64,000 bases of DNA from Streptomyces albus subsp. albus (GCF_000719865.1 NZ_JOID01000027.1:15151-79150), one strand, 5' to 3'; counted from the stretch's first letter, positions 7,953-17,206 are shown. The notes: generated from the sequence alone by a model not told the origin. A program made the numbers and translations.

Positions 7953-8930
7953 ATGACGAAGGCAATCTCCGTAGCCGGCCTCCACAAGTCGTTCGGCCGG
8001 ACCCACGCACTGGACGGCCTCGACCTGGCCGTCGAGACCGGTGAAGTGCACGGCTTCCTCGGCCCCAACGGCGCCGGAAAGTCCACCGCGATCCGTGTGC
8101 TTCTCGGACTGCTCCGCGCCGACAGCGGCGCCGCGCGGCTGCTGGGGAAAGATCCCTGGCACGACGCCGTCGAGCTGCACCGCCGGCTCGCCTACGTCCC
8201 GGGGGATGTCGAGCTGTGGCCGAACCTCACCGGCGGCGAGGCCATCGATCTGCTCTCCCGGCTCCGCGGCGGCCTCGACAAGAAGCGCCGCGACGAGCTC
8301 GTCGAACGCTTCGACCTCGACCCGACCAAGAAGGGCCGCGCCTACTCCAAGGGCAACCGGCAGAAGGTCGCGATCGTCGCCGCGCTCGCCTCGGACGCCG
8401 AACTGCTGCTGCTCGACGAGCCGACCGCCGGGCTCGACCCGCTGATGGAGGTGGTCTTCCAGGACGTGATCTTCCAGGCGAAGGCCGCGGGCAAGACCGT
8501 GCTCCTCTCCAGCCACATCCTGGCCCAGGTCGAGAAGCTGTGCGACCGCGTGAGCATCATCCGCAAGGGGCAGACCGTCCAGTCCGGCACGCTCAGCGAG
8601 ATGCGCCACCTCACGCGGACGACCGTCGAGGCCGAGACCGAGCGGCCCGTGACCGGACTCGCCGAACTGCCGGGCATCCACACGCCGGTGATCGACGGCA
8701 CCCGGGTCCGCTTCGCCGTCGACGGCACCCACCTGGACGGCGCCGTCCGCAAGCTGAGCGAGTTCGGCATCCACATCCTGACCAGCCACCCGCCGACCCT
8801 CGAAGAGCTGATGCTGCGCCACTACGGCGACGAACTCGCCGCCAACGGCCACCCCGTGGGCGACGGCGACAGCGGCACCGGCCAGGGGACCGGCACCGGC
8901 GGCACCGCGGGCGACGGAGGCAACCGATGA
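7953..8930 (+). CDS. ABC exporter, ATP-binding subunit
   Basis: 325 residues, an ATPase of the antibiotic/drug ABC-2 exporter class. Walker [10 protein letters not shown] lies at residues 37-45, Walker [13 protein letters not shown] near 150-160, and the switch His in [11 protein letters not shown]. The signature motif is YSKGNRQK rather than LSGGQ, a variant usual in this subfamily. A C-terminal beta-rich extension and a Gly/Asp/Thr-rich tail end the protein. ATG at 7953 follows the -10 by 7 nt and has no ribosome site, so it is probably translated from a leaderless mRNA. Its last codons overlap the permease start (ATGA). Divergent from its repressor. Confidence 0.93.
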   Translation: MTKAISVAGLHKSFGRTHALDGLDLAVETGEVHGFLGPNGAGKSTAIRVLLGLLRADSGAARLLGKDPWHDAVELHRRLAYVPGDVELWPNLTGGEAIDLLSRLRGGLDKKRRDELVERFDLDPTKKGRAYSKGNRQKVAIVAALASDAELLLLDEPTAGLDPLMEVVFQDVIFQAKAAGKTVLLSSHILAQVEKLCDRVSIIRKGQTVQSGTLSEMRHLTRTTVEAETERPVTGLAELPGIHTPVIDGTRVRFAVDGTHLDGAVRKLSEFGIHILTSHPPTLEELMLRHYGDELAANGHPVGDGDSGTGQGTGTGGTAGDGGNR

Positions 8931-10594
8931 CCGGCACCGCCACCGCAGCCGCACCGCGGACCCCGGCGCCGCACCCGCCCGCCACCGCGCGCTCCGCCGC
9001 CCTGGCCGGCACCGGCGTCCTGTTCCGCTTCGGGCTGCGCCGGGACCGGATCCGGCTCCCCGTGTGGCTGCTCTCGCTGACCCTCGGGACGATGCTCACG
9101 GCGAACAGCCTGAGCGGCCTCTACACCACCGAGGCCGAGCGCGCCTCGACCGCCGAGACCATGGGCAGCGCCGCCGGTATCGCCACCTCGGGTCCGCGCC
9201 ACTACCTCACCGACTACACCTTCGGCTCGATGATGGGCCACCAGATGCTCGGCTTCACCGCCGTCCTGGTCGGCATCATGAGCGTGCTCGTCATCTCCCG
9301 GCACACCCGCGCCGAGGAGGAGACCGGCCGGGCCGAGCTCATCCGCTCCACGGTCGTCGGCCGCCACGCCCAACTGGCCGCCGCGCTGGGCGTGGCCGTC
9401 GTCGCCAACGTCGCCCTGGCCCTCCTGTTCGGCGCGGGCCTGGCCGTCATGGGCGTCGAGTCGATCGGCTGGGGCGGCTCGCTGCTCTACGGCTTCGCGC
9501 ACGCGGCGGCCGGCATCGTCTTCGCCGCCGTCGCCGCCATCACCGTCCAGATCACCGCGCACTCCCGGGGCGCCTCCGGGATGGCGCTCGCCGTGATCGG
9601 CCTCGCCTACGCCCTGCGCGCCACCGGCGACGTCGGCACGGAGGCGCTGTCCTGGATGTCGCCGATCGGCTGGGCCCAGCGCACCTACCCCTACGTCGAC
9701 GACCGCTGGTGGCCGCTGCTGGTGGCCCTCGCCTTCGCCGCCCTGCTCGCCGCCGTGGCGTTCCCGCTGAGCACCCGGCGCGACGTGGGCGCCGGGCTGC
9801 GGCCCACCCGGCTCGGCCGCCCGGCCGCCTCGGACCTGCTGACCCGGCCCGTGGGCTTCGCGCTCCGGCTGCACCGCGGGATGCTGACCGGCTTCGGCGC
9901 GGGCGTCTTCGCGCTGGGCGTCATGTACGGATCGGTCCTCGGGGACGCCGAGGACATGCTCAAGGACCTGCAGGAGATCCAGGAGGCCATCGAGGCCCTG
10001 GGCGGGGCGACGATCACCGAGTCCTTCGCCTCGATGATCGCTCTCATCCTCGCCATCGTCGTCTCCGTCTACGTGGTGATGGCCGCCCTGCGGCCGCGCG
10101 CCGAGGAGAGCGCGGGGCGCGCCGAACCCCTGCTCGCCACGGGGCTGTCGCGGACCCGCTGGGTGCTGAGCCACCTCGCCGTGGCGGCGGTCGGCGGTGT
10201 CGTCCTGCTGGCCGTGGCCGGTCTCGGCTTCGGCATCATGGGGGCCGCGGCGACCGGGGACGGCGACCTGGTGTGGAAACTGACGGGAGCCGCGATCGCC
10301 TACGCGCCGGCGCTCTGGTTCACCATCGGGTTCGCGGTCGCGCTCTTCGGCTGGGTGCCGCGGTACGGCACGCTGGCCTGGCTCATCCCGGTGTACTCGT
10401 TCGTCGTCGGCTACCTGGGGCAGATGCTCCAGTTCGCCGACTGGCTGAACAACCTCTCGCCGTTCGGCCATGTGCCGCAACTGCCCGCCGCCGACCTGGA
10501 GTGGCCACCGCTGCTGATCCTGACCGCGCTCGCGGCGGGGCTGGTGTGGCTGGGGCTGCTGGGCTTCCGGCGGCGGGACCTGGAGACCAAGTAG
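8927..10594 (+). CDS. ABC exporter, membrane subunit (ABC-2 type, duplicated)
   Basis: 555 residues with about twelve hydrophobic segments in two halves (about residues 35-290 and 320-550). Each half has the layout of an ABC-2 permease, including an [11 protein letters not shown] / [11 protein letters not shown] motif that repeats between the halves. This matches the large permeases of polyketide-antibiotic exporters in actinomycetes. It pairs with the upstream ATPase through a 4-nt ATGA overlap, so the two are made in equal amounts. The exported compound is unknown. A terminator hairpin follows 27 bp after the stop. Confidence 0.92.
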   Translation: MTGTATAAAPRTPAPHPPATARSAALAGTGVLFRFGLRRDRIRLPVWLLSLTLGTMLTANSLSGLYTTEAERASTAETMGSAAGIATSGPRHYLTDYTFGSMMGHQMLGFTAVLVGIMSVLVISRHTRAEEETGRAELIRSTVVGRHAQLAAALGVAVVANVALALLFGAGLAVMGVESIGWGGSLLYGFAHAAAGIVFAAVAAITVQITAHSRGASGMALAVIGLAYALRATGDVGTEALSWMSPIGWAQRTYPYVDDRWWPLLVALAFAALLAAVAFPLSTRRDVGAGLRPTRLGRPAASDLLTRPVGFALRLHRGMLTGFGAGVFALGVMYGSVLGDAEDMLKDLQEIQEAIEALGGATITESFASMIALILAIVVSVYVVMAALRPRAEESAGRAEPLLATGLSRTRWVLSHLAVAAVGGVVLLAVAGLGFGIMGAAATGDGDLVWKLTGAAIAYAPALWFTIGFAVALFGWVPRYGTLAWLIPVYSFVVGYLGQMLQFADWLNNLSPFGHVPQLPAADLEWPPLLILTALAAGLVWLGLLGFRRRDLETK

Positions 10595-10620
10595 ACGGCG
10601 TGCTCCGACGTGTTGTGACG

Positions 10621-10653
10621 ACGGCCCCGGCGGCTTCCCCGCGCCGGGGCCGT
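10621..10653 (+). terminator. terminator of the ABC exporter operon
   Basis: Perfect 11-bp stem ACGGCCCCGGC / GCCGGGGCCGT with an 11-nt loop. Confidence 0.8.
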
Positions 10654-10717
10654 TCGCCGTGCCGGAGCCGTCGCCGTGCCGGGGCCGTGCCGGGTGATGG
10701 TCACCGGGCGCTGACGT

Positions 10718-10774
10718 CGAGGGCGTTGCTGACGTTTTATCCTGGTTTGCCCACCGGAGGCAGCGACGCCCTCG
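10718..10774. other. long stem-loop of unknown role
   Basis: A 14-bp stem, CGAGGGCGTTGCTG (10718-10731) with CAGCGACGCCCTCG (10761-10774), has one G-T wobble and a 29-nt loop containing the AT-rich ACGTTTTATCCTGG and CCACCGGAGG. Just downstream, 10786-10800 partly repeats the loop (CCAGGGTTTCCACCGG). No ORF fits it. It could be an RNA element or a DNA structure. Confidence 0.5.
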
Positions 10775-10807
10775 CACCCAAGAGGCCAGGGTTTCCACCG
10801 GGCACGT

Positions 10808-10830
10808 CTTGTCCACAGCCTGTGGACAAG
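10808..10830. promoter_or_regulatory. 23-bp palindrome made of two inverted DnaA boxes
   Basis: CTTGTCCACAG-C-CTGTGGACAAG is a perfect inverted repeat with a single central base. Each arm contains TTGTCCACA, the preferred DnaA box of Streptomyces. The pair sits in a gene-free interval between the exporter terminator and the response regulator gene; nothing else in the 10595-11012 gap looks coding. Confidence 0.6.
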
Positions 10831-10920
10831 AGTTCCGGCCACCGCGAACAGATCGGCGCAAGCCGGCGTATACGACGACGGGTCGGAGGCCCGGCCGCCA
10901 CCGCCCGTGCCGCCTTCCGC

Positions 10921-10990
10921 CCCTTCCCGCCGTCTCCCGACGCTTCCCGCCGTCTCCCGACGCTTCCCGCCGCCTCCCGCCGCCTCCCGC
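10921..10990. repeat. seven tandem 10-bp units
   Basis: Consecutive decamers of the type CGCCTCCCGC / CGTCTCCCGA / CGCTTCCCGC, two of which alternate as a 20-bp repeat. They lie just past the 3' end of the response regulator gene. Confidence 0.8.
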
Positions 10991-11012
10991 CGGCGGCCGG
11001 ACCCGCCCCGGC

Positions 11013-11807
11013 TCACACGCTGCCGCCGCCCGGGGTGACCAGGCCGATCTCGTACGCGAAGACGGCGGCCTGGGTGCGGTCCCGCAGGCCGAGCTTGACC
11101 AGGACGCGGCTCACGTGGGTCTTCACCGTCGCCTCCGAGACCGTCAGCCGGGCCGCGATCTCCCCGTTGGAGAGCCCCTGCGCGATGAGCGCCAGCACCT
11201 CCGTTTCCCGCTCGGTGAGATCCCGGATGCGGTCCATGCGCGGGGCGCGGGGGGCGCCGAGGCGGGTGAACTCGGCGAGCAGCCGTTTGGTGACGGTGGG
11301 CGCCAGCAGGGCCTCGCCCGCCGCCACGATGCGTACGGCGTCGGCGAGTTGGCGGGCCGAGGCGTCCTTGAGCAGGAAGCCGCTGGCACCGGCGCGCAGC
11401 GCCTCGTAGACGTACTCGTCGAGGTCGAAGGTGGTGAGGATCAGCACGCGCGGGCGGCCGCCCTCCTCGCGCTCGGCCGCGATCCGCCGGGTGGCCTCCA
11501 GACCGTTGGTGCCGGGCATCCGGACGTCCATCAGCACGACGTCGGGCCGCAGGCGCGCCGCCCGCACGGCCGCCTGCTCGCCGTCCACCGCCTCGCCGAC
11601 CACCTCGATGCCCGGCTGGGCGCCGAGGAGGACGGAGAAGCCCTCCCGCACCATCGCCTGGTCGTCGGCGATCAGGACGCGGATGGGGGCGGAGGGGTCC
11701 CGGACGGGGACGGGGGCCGGGCTGGAGTCCGGGCCGGGGGCGGGTGTGCCGTGGTCCGGGGCGGAGGCGGGGCCGTGGCCGCCGGCGGCGGCGTCGGCGT
11801 GCGTCAC
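11013..11807 (-). CDS. NarL/FixJ-type response regulator
   Basis: 264 residues. A Gly/Pro/Ala-rich leader of about 40 residues precedes the receiver domain (VLIADDQAMVREGF), with the phosphorylation Asp at about residue 94 (VVLMDVRMPG), the switch Thr in ILTTFDLDEY and Lys in FLLKDAS. A LuxR-type helix-turn-helix occupies the C-terminus (LTERETEVLALIAQGLSNGE ... SEATVKTHVSRVL). It starts with GTG, overlapping the sensor kinase's stop by 4 nt (GTGA), so kinase and regulator are co-translated partners. Target genes are unknown; the ABC exporter next door is one candidate. Confidence 0.95.
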   Translation of the reverse strand: MTHADAAAGGHGPASAPDHGTPAPGPDSSPAPVPVRDPSAPIRVLIADDQAMVREGFSVLLGAQPGIEVVGEAVDGEQAAVRAARLRPDVVLMDVRMPGTNGLEATRRIAAEREEGGRPRVLILTTFDLDEYVYEALRAGASGFLLKDASARQLADAVRIVAAGEALLAPTVTKRLLAEFTRLGAPRAPRMDRIRDLTERETEVLALIAQGLSNGEIAARLTVSEATVKTHVSRVLVKLGLRDRTQAAVFAYEIGLVTPGGGSV

Positions 11808-13324
11808 GAGCGGCCCTCCGAACGGTCGGTGCGGTCGGTGCGGTCGGTGCGGTCGGCGCGGTCCGCGCTCTCCGGGCCGTCCGGGTCCGTCTTGGTCAGG
11901 GCCACCGGGGTGTGCGGGCGCAGCGGCGCCGGTTCCCGCCCGGGCCGGGGCTCGCCCGCGCCCTCGCCCGGGGCCGTACTCGTGCCCGGGACCGTGCCCG
12001 CGCCCGTGCCGCGCCCGCCGGGCGTCCCGCGCTCCTCGTTCTCGGCCGGTCCGGCGGGCAGGAAGGCCGTGACCTCGAATCCGCCCTCGACCGTCGGTTC
12101 GGCCCTCAGTTCGCCGCCCAGCATCACGGCCCGCTCCCGCATGCCCGTCACGCCGTGCCCCATCCCGGGCGACGGGGACACCGGCCCGGTCGGCGCCGTG
12201 TTGACGATGCGCAGCCCGATGCCCGTCAGGACGTAGGACAGTTCGACCCGCACCCGCGAACCCGGGGCGTGCCGCAGCGCGTTGCTCAGCGCCTCCTGGA
12301 CGATCCGGTACGCCGACAGTTCCACACCCTGCGGCAGCGGCCGCTCCGCGCCCGTGCGGGCGATCTCCACGTCCAGGCCCACGTCCCGGACGCCCTGGAC
12401 GAGTTCGTCGAGGCGGGACAGGTCCGGCTGCGGCGCGTCCGGCACACCCAGGGACCCGGCGCCCTCGAACCGCAGCACGCCCAGCACGCGGCGCAGCTCG
12501 GACAGGGCTTCGACGGCGCTCTCCCGGATGGTGCCGAAGCTGCGGGTCAGTTCCTCCGGGGGGTTCTCGACGCGGTACGGGGCCGCCTCGGCCTGGATCG
12601 CGATCACCGACATGTGGTGGGCCACCACGTCGTGCAGCTCACGCGCGATCCGGGCCCGCTCCTCCAGCGCGGTGTGCTTGCCGCGCACGTCCGCGACCAG
12701 CGTCTCCTGCTCCTCCACCCGGTTCCGCGCCAGCCACCAGCCGCGCAGCGCGACCACCGTGCCGAGGACACAGCCGGAGAAGATCGCCACCGGGAAGACC
12801 ACATAGGCGTTCCCGGGGTGGAAGACGAGGGCGGCCAAACCCACGGACAGCACGGCGATCGCCCACATCTCCAGGGCGACCCGGGGCCGGGACCGCAGCG
12901 CGACCACGACCATCACGCCCAGCAGCGCCAGAACCCCCGGCCCCTGCCATCCGGACGTCACCGTCATGAAGAGGAAGACACCGAGCGACACCCACCAGGC
13001 GCCCAGCGGCCGGAACAGAGCGAGCATCAGCGGCACCGTCTGGGCCAGCCCGAGGATCACCACCAGGAAAGTGGGCCGCTCCCAGGGCGCCGCGGTCATG
13101 TCCAGCAGCAGCAGGAACAGCGCCAGGGACCCGACGAGCCAGTGCGTCAGCCAGCGGCCGCCCAGCCGCCGCAGCAGCGGGCGCTGCCGCAGACGCGCCG
13201 CGCTGACCGGGGGGAGGGGCCGGAACGCCCAGATGTCCCGGAGGAGGTCCTGCCGCAAGGTGTCCCAGACCGTCCGGGCTATCCGTGACTCGGTCCAGGC
13301 CGGAGTCGGCGTCGTCTCGTTCAT
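11804..13324 (-). CDS. DesK/NarX-type sensor histidine kinase
   Basis: 506 residues. About six hydrophobic segments at residues 65-215 form a membrane sensor. The HisKA_3 dimerisation box is ARIARELHDVVAHHMSVIAI with the phospho-accepting His, followed by an ATP-binding domain with YRIVQEALSNALRHA and GHGVTGMRERAVMLGG. The last 90 residues are low complexity and end in repeated DRTDRTDRTDR from a GGTCGGTGC DNA repeat. The ATG at 13324 has TAGCGT ending 7 nt upstream and no ribosome site, so the mRNA is probably leaderless; a GTG at 13363 is the alternative. It overlaps its regulator by 4 nt. Confidence 0.93.
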   Translation of the reverse strand: MNETTPTPAWTESRIARTVWDTLRQDLLRDIWAFRPLPPVSAARLRQRPLLRRLGGRWLTHWLVGSLALFLLLLDMTAAPWERPTFLVVILGLAQTVPLMLALFRPLGAWWVSLGVFLFMTVTSGWQGPGVLALLGVMVVVALRSRPRVALEMWAIAVLSVGLAALVFHPGNAYVVFPVAIFSGCVLGTVVALRGWWLARNRVEEQETLVADVRGKHTALEERARIARELHDVVAHHMSVIAIQAEAAPYRVENPPEELTRSFGTIRESAVEALSELRRVLGVLRFEGAGSLGVPDAPQPDLSRLDELVQGVRDVGLDVEIARTGAERPLPQGVELSAYRIVQEALSNALRHAPGSRVRVELSYVLTGIGLRIVNTAPTGPVSPSPGMGHGVTGMRERAVMLGGELRAEPTVEGGFEVTAFLPAGPAENEERGTPGGRGTGAGTVPGTSTAPGEGAGEPRPGREPAPLRPHTPVALTKTDPDGPESADRADRTDRTDRTDRSEGRS

Positions 13325-13516
13325 ACGGTGAACGCTACGCACGCGGGCCCCCGGCGTCGTCACCGTGAATGCGGACTTCCCGGCATACGACTTGAGGATG
13401 ACCCGGGGCCGGAGACGTCATCCCTGCTCATGCCCGGTCCGGGCCGGTCCCGCGCTTGCGCGGTTCTCGCCTGCCCGGCCCCGGCCCCGTCTTCCCGTCC
13501 CCCGGCAGCTCACGGT

Positions 13517-14551
13517 TCACCCTGCGGCGGTCTCCGGTGGGAAACCCCGCAGCGCGTCCAGCAGTTCGCCGAAGGCGGCGGTGCCCGGGGTGAGCGGTGC
13601 GTAGTGCCCGCTGCCGGGCCGCTCCCGGAGCTCCACCCGCGCACCGGCCCGGCGCGCGGCGGCGGCGTATGCACGGGAGAGTGCGAGGGGTACGTCCGGG
13701 TCGGCGGTGCCGTGCAGGATCGTCACCGGCGCGGCCGGGGGAGGCAGCAGCAACGGGTCGGTCAGCGGCAGGAGTTCCGCCACCGCGCCGGCCCCGCCGA
13801 GCAGCCCGGCGACCGCTCCCCGGCTCAGCCCCAGTTCATGGGCCCGCCCCAGCGCGGCGACCGGCGCGACGGCCACGACGCAGTCGGGGGCGGCGGATAC
13901 CGCCGGGGTCCGGCGCGCGGACTGCGCGGGTCCGTCCGTTCCCGCCTCGGCCGCGCGCCCGGCCCCCACGCCCGTACACACGGCCGCCGCCCAGAGGGCG
14001 AGATGGCCACCGGCGGAGTGCCCGAGCAGCACGTGCCGACCGCGGTCGCTCGCTCCGGTGGACGGACGGCCGGTGCGCGGGGCGCCGTCGGGGCCGCCGT
14101 TCCGGGTGTCCTGGTCCTCCCAGGCCGTGGCGACGATCCGGGAGACGTCCTCGAAGGTCGCGGGCCAGCCGCCGCCGCCCCCGGCCCGGCGGTACTCGGC
14201 CAGTGCCACCGCGAAGCCGTGCCGGGCCAACGCGGCGGCGAACGGCGACAGATGGGTGCGGTCGTACGCCTCGCGCCAGAAGCCGCCGTGCAGGACCGTC
14301 ACCCGGAGTCCCGGTTCCCGGGCGCCGTCCGTGCCGTCTGTGTCGTCCGTGTCGTCCGGCAGGTAGTAGTCGATCAGCTGGGACGGGTGCGGGCCGTAGC
14401 TCACGGTGCGCCGCGGCGCTTCCGGCGCCAGACCGAGCAGCGCGGTCTCCTCCGCCTCGGCGGCGGCACGGACGGCCTCATCCGTGGCGTCGGGAACCGC
14501 CCCGGCGGGCACCTGGTGGCGCCCGCCGGGGCTGTCGTCCGGTGCGGTCAT
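13517..14551 (-). CDS. alpha/beta hydrolase, probable kynurenine formamidase
   Basis: 344 residues of alpha/beta-hydrolase fold. VTVLHGGFWREAYDRTH is the HGG oxyanion motif near the N-terminus, GHSAGGHLALWAAA carries the nucleophile Ser, and the final GSGHYAPLTPGT carries the catalytic His; TADPDVP is the likely Asp region. HGGxW-type hydrolases act as kynurenine formamidases, and this gene follows kynureninase with a 4-nt ATGA overlap, so hydrolysis of N-formylkynurenine is the best guess. It is unrelated in sequence to the metal-dependent KynB family. The first 50 residues and a stretch near residue 155-180 are low complexity. Confidence 0.8.
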   Translation of the reverse strand: MTAPDDSPGGRHQVPAGAVPDATDEAVRAAAEAEETALLGLAPEAPRRTVSYGPHPSQLIDYYLPDDTDDTDGTDGAREPGLRVTVLHGGFWREAYDRTHLSPFAAALARHGFAVALAEYRRAGGGGGWPATFEDVSRIVATAWEDQDTRNGGPDGAPRTGRPSTGASDRGRHVLLGHSAGGHLALWAAAVCTGVGAGRAAEAGTDGPAQSARRTPAVSAAPDCVVAVAPVAALGRAHELGLSRGAVAGLLGGAGAVAELLPLTDPLLLPPPAAPVTILHGTADPDVPLALSRAYAAAARRAGARVELRERPGSGHYAPLTPGTAAFGELLDALRGFPPETAAG

Positions 14552-16191
14552 GCCCCGGATCCGGGGTCCCGTGCCGCGTCCGCTGCGGTGTCCGCTGCGG
14601 CGTCCCGGCCTTCCGGAGCCGGGGCGCCGGAAGGTCCGGAGGTTCCTGGCAAGCCCCCGCCCGGGTGGCGTTCGGCCAGGACGTCCGCCAGCACCCGCGC
14701 CGCCCGTTCCGCGTCGGCGTAGCCCACGTAGAGCGGGGTGAAGCCGAAGCGGAGGACGTCCGGGCGGCGGAAGTCGCCGACGACCCCGCGCGCGATGAGC
14801 TCCCGCATGACCTCGTCCGCGTCCTCGCAGCGCAGCGCGACCTGGCTGCCCCGCTCGGCGTGCGCGGCGGGCGTCACGCACTCCACCCGCCCCGGCGGCA
14901 CGTACGCTGCCACGCACTCCAGGAAGAAGTCCGTGAGCGCCAGGCTCTTGGCCCGGACGTCCTCCACCGCGATCCCGTCCCACACCTCCAGCGCCGTTTC
15001 CAGCGCCAGCATCGACAGGATGTCCGGGGTGCCGACGCGGCCGCGCAGGGCACCGCCGGCGGGCGCGTACGAGGGCGCCATCCCGAACGGGTCGGCGTGC
15101 GAGTTCCAGCCCGGCAGCGGGGAGTCGAAGCGGGACTGGAGCTCGCGCCGCACGTAGAGGAAGGCCGGTGAACCCGGCCCGCCGTTGAGGTACTTGTACG
15201 TGCAGCCGACGGCCAGGTCCACGCCGTGCGCGTCGAGCCCGACGGGCAGGGCGCCCGCGCTGTGGCAGAGGTCCCACACCACCAGGGCGCCCGCCGCGTG
15301 CGCGGCCGCGGTCGTGCCGGGCAGGTCGTGCAGCCGCCCGGTGCGGTAGTCGACGTGGTTGACCAGCGCCACGGCCGTGCGCGGCCCGCAGGCCGCGCCG
15401 ATCTCCCCGGCGGGGACGGCGCGGATGCGGCAGCCGGTCATGCGCGCGGCCGACTCGGCGATGTAGCCGTCCGTGGGGAAGGTCTCCGCGTCGACGAGGA
15501 TCTCGTCGCGCACCGGCCCGGAACCCGCACCGCCGGGCTGACCTCCCGGCTCCCCGCCGCCAGCTCCGGCCCCCGCCGCCTGCGGCAGCGAACCGGCCCG
15601 CGCCAGCGGTCCGTCGGCGGCCGGCGCGGACGGCAGGCCGCCGTGCCCGCCGGCGACTCCAGCGGATCCCGGGGCACCAGCCGTGCCGGGGGCGCCTCCG
15701 GCTCCCGCCGCACCGGAGCCGCCGAGGGTGCCCGGGGCACCTTCCTGCGCGATCCGTACGGCCGCGACGACGGCCTTGAAGAGGTTGACGCTGGTGGAGT
15801 CGCCGACCACGATCTGGCCGGGCGCGGCGCCGACGAGCGGCGCGATCCGGTCGCCGATCCGCTCCGGCGCCTCCCACCAGCCGCTCTCCGTCCAGGAGCG
15901 GATGCGCATCCGCCCCCACTCGTGCTCGACCACCTCGGCGACGCGGCCGGGCACACCGGCGGGCAGCGCCCCGAGAGAGTTGCCGTCGAGGTAGACGGCG
16001 GCGTTCCCGTCGGAGGGCCGCTCCAGCAGGAAGCGGGCGCGGAGCCCCGCCAGCGGGTCACCGGCGTCCAGCCGTGCGGCCCGGCCGGCGAGCGCGGTCG
16101 CGTCGTCCGCCGCCCCGGGGTCATCCGCGGCCCCGGCGGTGCCCGCCGCCCCGGCGGAACCCGCGGAGCGCTGGTCCGTGGTCTCAGACAT
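14548..16191 (-). CDS. kynU: kynureninase with a large Gly/Ala-rich insertion
   Basis: 547 residues; the family is usually near 400-420. This PLP enzyme splits L-kynurenine to anthranilate and alanine. Visible motifs: YLDGNSLGALP, RSWTESGWW, DSTSVNLFKA, NHVDYRTG, WDLCHSAGALPV and the PLP lysine (about K333) in CTYKYLNGGPG. Extra length comes from an Ala/Gly-rich leader of about 40 residues, a collagen-like insertion at about residues 151-226 (bases 15514-15741) and a Gly/Pro/Ala tail. The insertion lies in a loop between PLP-phosphate-binding strands, so the enzyme may still fold. It overlaps kynA by 8 nt upstream and the hydrolase by 4 nt downstream. Confidence 0.95.
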   Translation of the reverse strand: MSETTDQRSAGSAGAAGTAGAADDPGAADDATALAGRAARLDAGDPLAGLRARFLLERPSDGNAAVYLDGNSLGALPAGVPGRVAEVVEHEWGRMRIRSWTESGWWEAPERIGDRIAPLVGAAPGQIVVGDSTSVNLFKAVVAAVRIAQEGAPGTLGGSGAAGAGGAPGTAGAPGSAGVAGGHGGLPSAPAADGPLARAGSLPQAAGAGAGGGEPGGQPGGAGSGPVRDEILVDAETFPTDGYIAESAARMTGCRIRAVPAGEIGAACGPRTAVALVNHVDYRTGRLHDLPGTTAAAHAAGALVVWDLCHSAGALPVGLDAHGVDLAVGCTYKYLNGGPGSPAFLYVRRELQSRFDSPLPGWNSHADPFGMAPSYAPAGGALRGRVGTPDILSMLALETALEVWDGIAVEDVRAKSLALTDFFLECVAAYVPPGRVECVTPAAHAERGSQVALRCEDADEVMRELIARGVVGDFRRPDVLRFGFTPLYVGYADAERAARVLADVLAERHPGGGLPGTSGPSGAPAPEGRDAAADTAADAARDPGSGA

Positions 16192-17029
16192 GGCTGCGCG
16201 CCGTCCACAGCTCGGGGAAGACGTTCCGCCGGGCCCGCTTCTCCAGCCAGGAGACGCCCGGGGAGCCGCCCGTGCCGGTCTTGGCGCCCATGGCCCGCCG
16301 GGTCGCCACCAGATGGTCGTTCTTCCAGCGCCACACCAGCTCGGCGACCTCGGTCAGCGCCTCGCCGAGCTGCACCAGTTCGTCCTCCTGGGAGCCGGAG
16401 TAGATCCGCGCCCAGATCTCCTCGACGGCCGGGTGCGGGTCATAGCGCAGGGTGAGGTCGCGTTCGAGCACCTCGGCCGGGACGGCGTGGCCGCGCCGGG
16501 CGAGCAGCCGCAGCACCTCGTCGTAGAGGCCGGGCTCGCCGAGCGCCTTCTCCAGCTCGGCGTGCACGCGGGGCGCCCCCCGGTGCGGTACGAGCATGGA
16601 CGCCGACTTGTCGCCCAGCAGGAACTCCATCCGCCGGTACATCGCGGACTGGAAACCGGAGCCCTCGCCGAGCGCGCCCCGGTAGGCGTTGAACTGGGCG
16701 GGGGTGATGTGCGCGAGCGGCTCCCAGGAGGCGTTGAGCGCGCGCAGCTCGTACTCGGACCGCTTGAGCGCCGCCATGGCCACCGGCAGGTCGTCCCGGC
16801 GGAGGGCCTGCGCGGCCGTCTCCCATTCGTGGACGATCACGGTGAACCACAGCTCCATCACCTGGGTGGTCACCAGGAAGACCATCTCGCCCGGCTCGTC
16901 GGAGAGCGGGTGCTGCAGGTGGGTGAGGACGTCCGCCTTGACGTAGTCCTCGTAGGGGGTGGTGCCCCGGAAGTCGAGGTTCGGGGTCTCCGAACCGGCT
17001 TCGGGCAGGTCGTGCTGTGCCGTCGACAT
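16184..17029 (-). CDS. kynA: tryptophan 2,3-dioxygenase
   Basis: 281 residues, normal length. It opens the indole ring of L-tryptophan with O2 to N-formylkynurenine using haem. Visible are the N-terminal LDFRGTTPYEDYVKADVL, HEWETAAQ, the substrate-pocket RRMEFLLG, the proximal haem His (about H239) in WRWKNDHLVATRRAMG and the GTGGSPGVSWL loop. The ATG at 17029 is preceded by AGGAG at 8 nt. It is the first gene of a three-gene unit with kynU and a hydrolase, together converting tryptophan to anthranilate. Upstream lies an inverted repeat at 17127-17149. Confidence 0.96.
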   Translation of the reverse strand: MSTAQHDLPEAGSETPNLDFRGTTPYEDYVKADVLTHLQHPLSDEPGEMVFLVTTQVMELWFTVIVHEWETAAQALRRDDLPVAMAALKRSEYELRALNASWEPLAHITPAQFNAYRGALGEGSGFQSAMYRRMEFLLGDKSASMLVPHRGAPRVHAELEKALGEPGLYDEVLRLLARRGHAVPAEVLERDLTLRYDPHPAVEEIWARIYSGSQEDELVQLGEALTEVAELVWRWKNDHLVATRRAMGAKTGTGGSPGVSWLEKRARRNVFPELWTARSHV

Positions 17030-17126
17030 CGCTGTCTCCTCGTACTGCGTGCTCCCGGGTAGCGGTCCGCCCCTTCCTCTCGGCATCGGAGCCCCGGTCC
17101 CCTCTCGGATCCCGCCCGCACGGTCG

Positions 17127-17149
17127 GCGCGGAGCGGAACCCTCCGCGC
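17127..17149 (-). promoter_or_regulatory. inverted repeat upstream of the kynurenine operon
   Basis: Perfect arms GCGCGGAG / CTCCGCGC around a 7-nt centre, 98 bp upstream of the kynA start. It could be an operator or a leader hairpin; its high GC makes chance occurrence possible. Confidence 0.35.
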
Positions 17150-17178
17150 ATCATCCGTGGCCGCGGGCGCCACGGCAA

Positions 17179-17206
17179 GGGCCGGCCGTGTGAGCACGGC
17201 CGGCCC
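17179..17206 (-). terminator. terminator of the DUF3151 gene
   Basis: Perfect 12-bp stem GGGCCGGCCGTG / CACGGCCGGCCC with a TGAG loop, 25 bp past the stop codon at 17231. It separates this gene from the kynurenine operon. Confidence 0.8.

Noticed and set aside
13397..13422. GATGAC / GTCATC inverted repeat after the histidine kinase promoter
   Set aside because: Only 6-bp arms in a GC-rich context; could be chance and does not fit a terminator or known operator.
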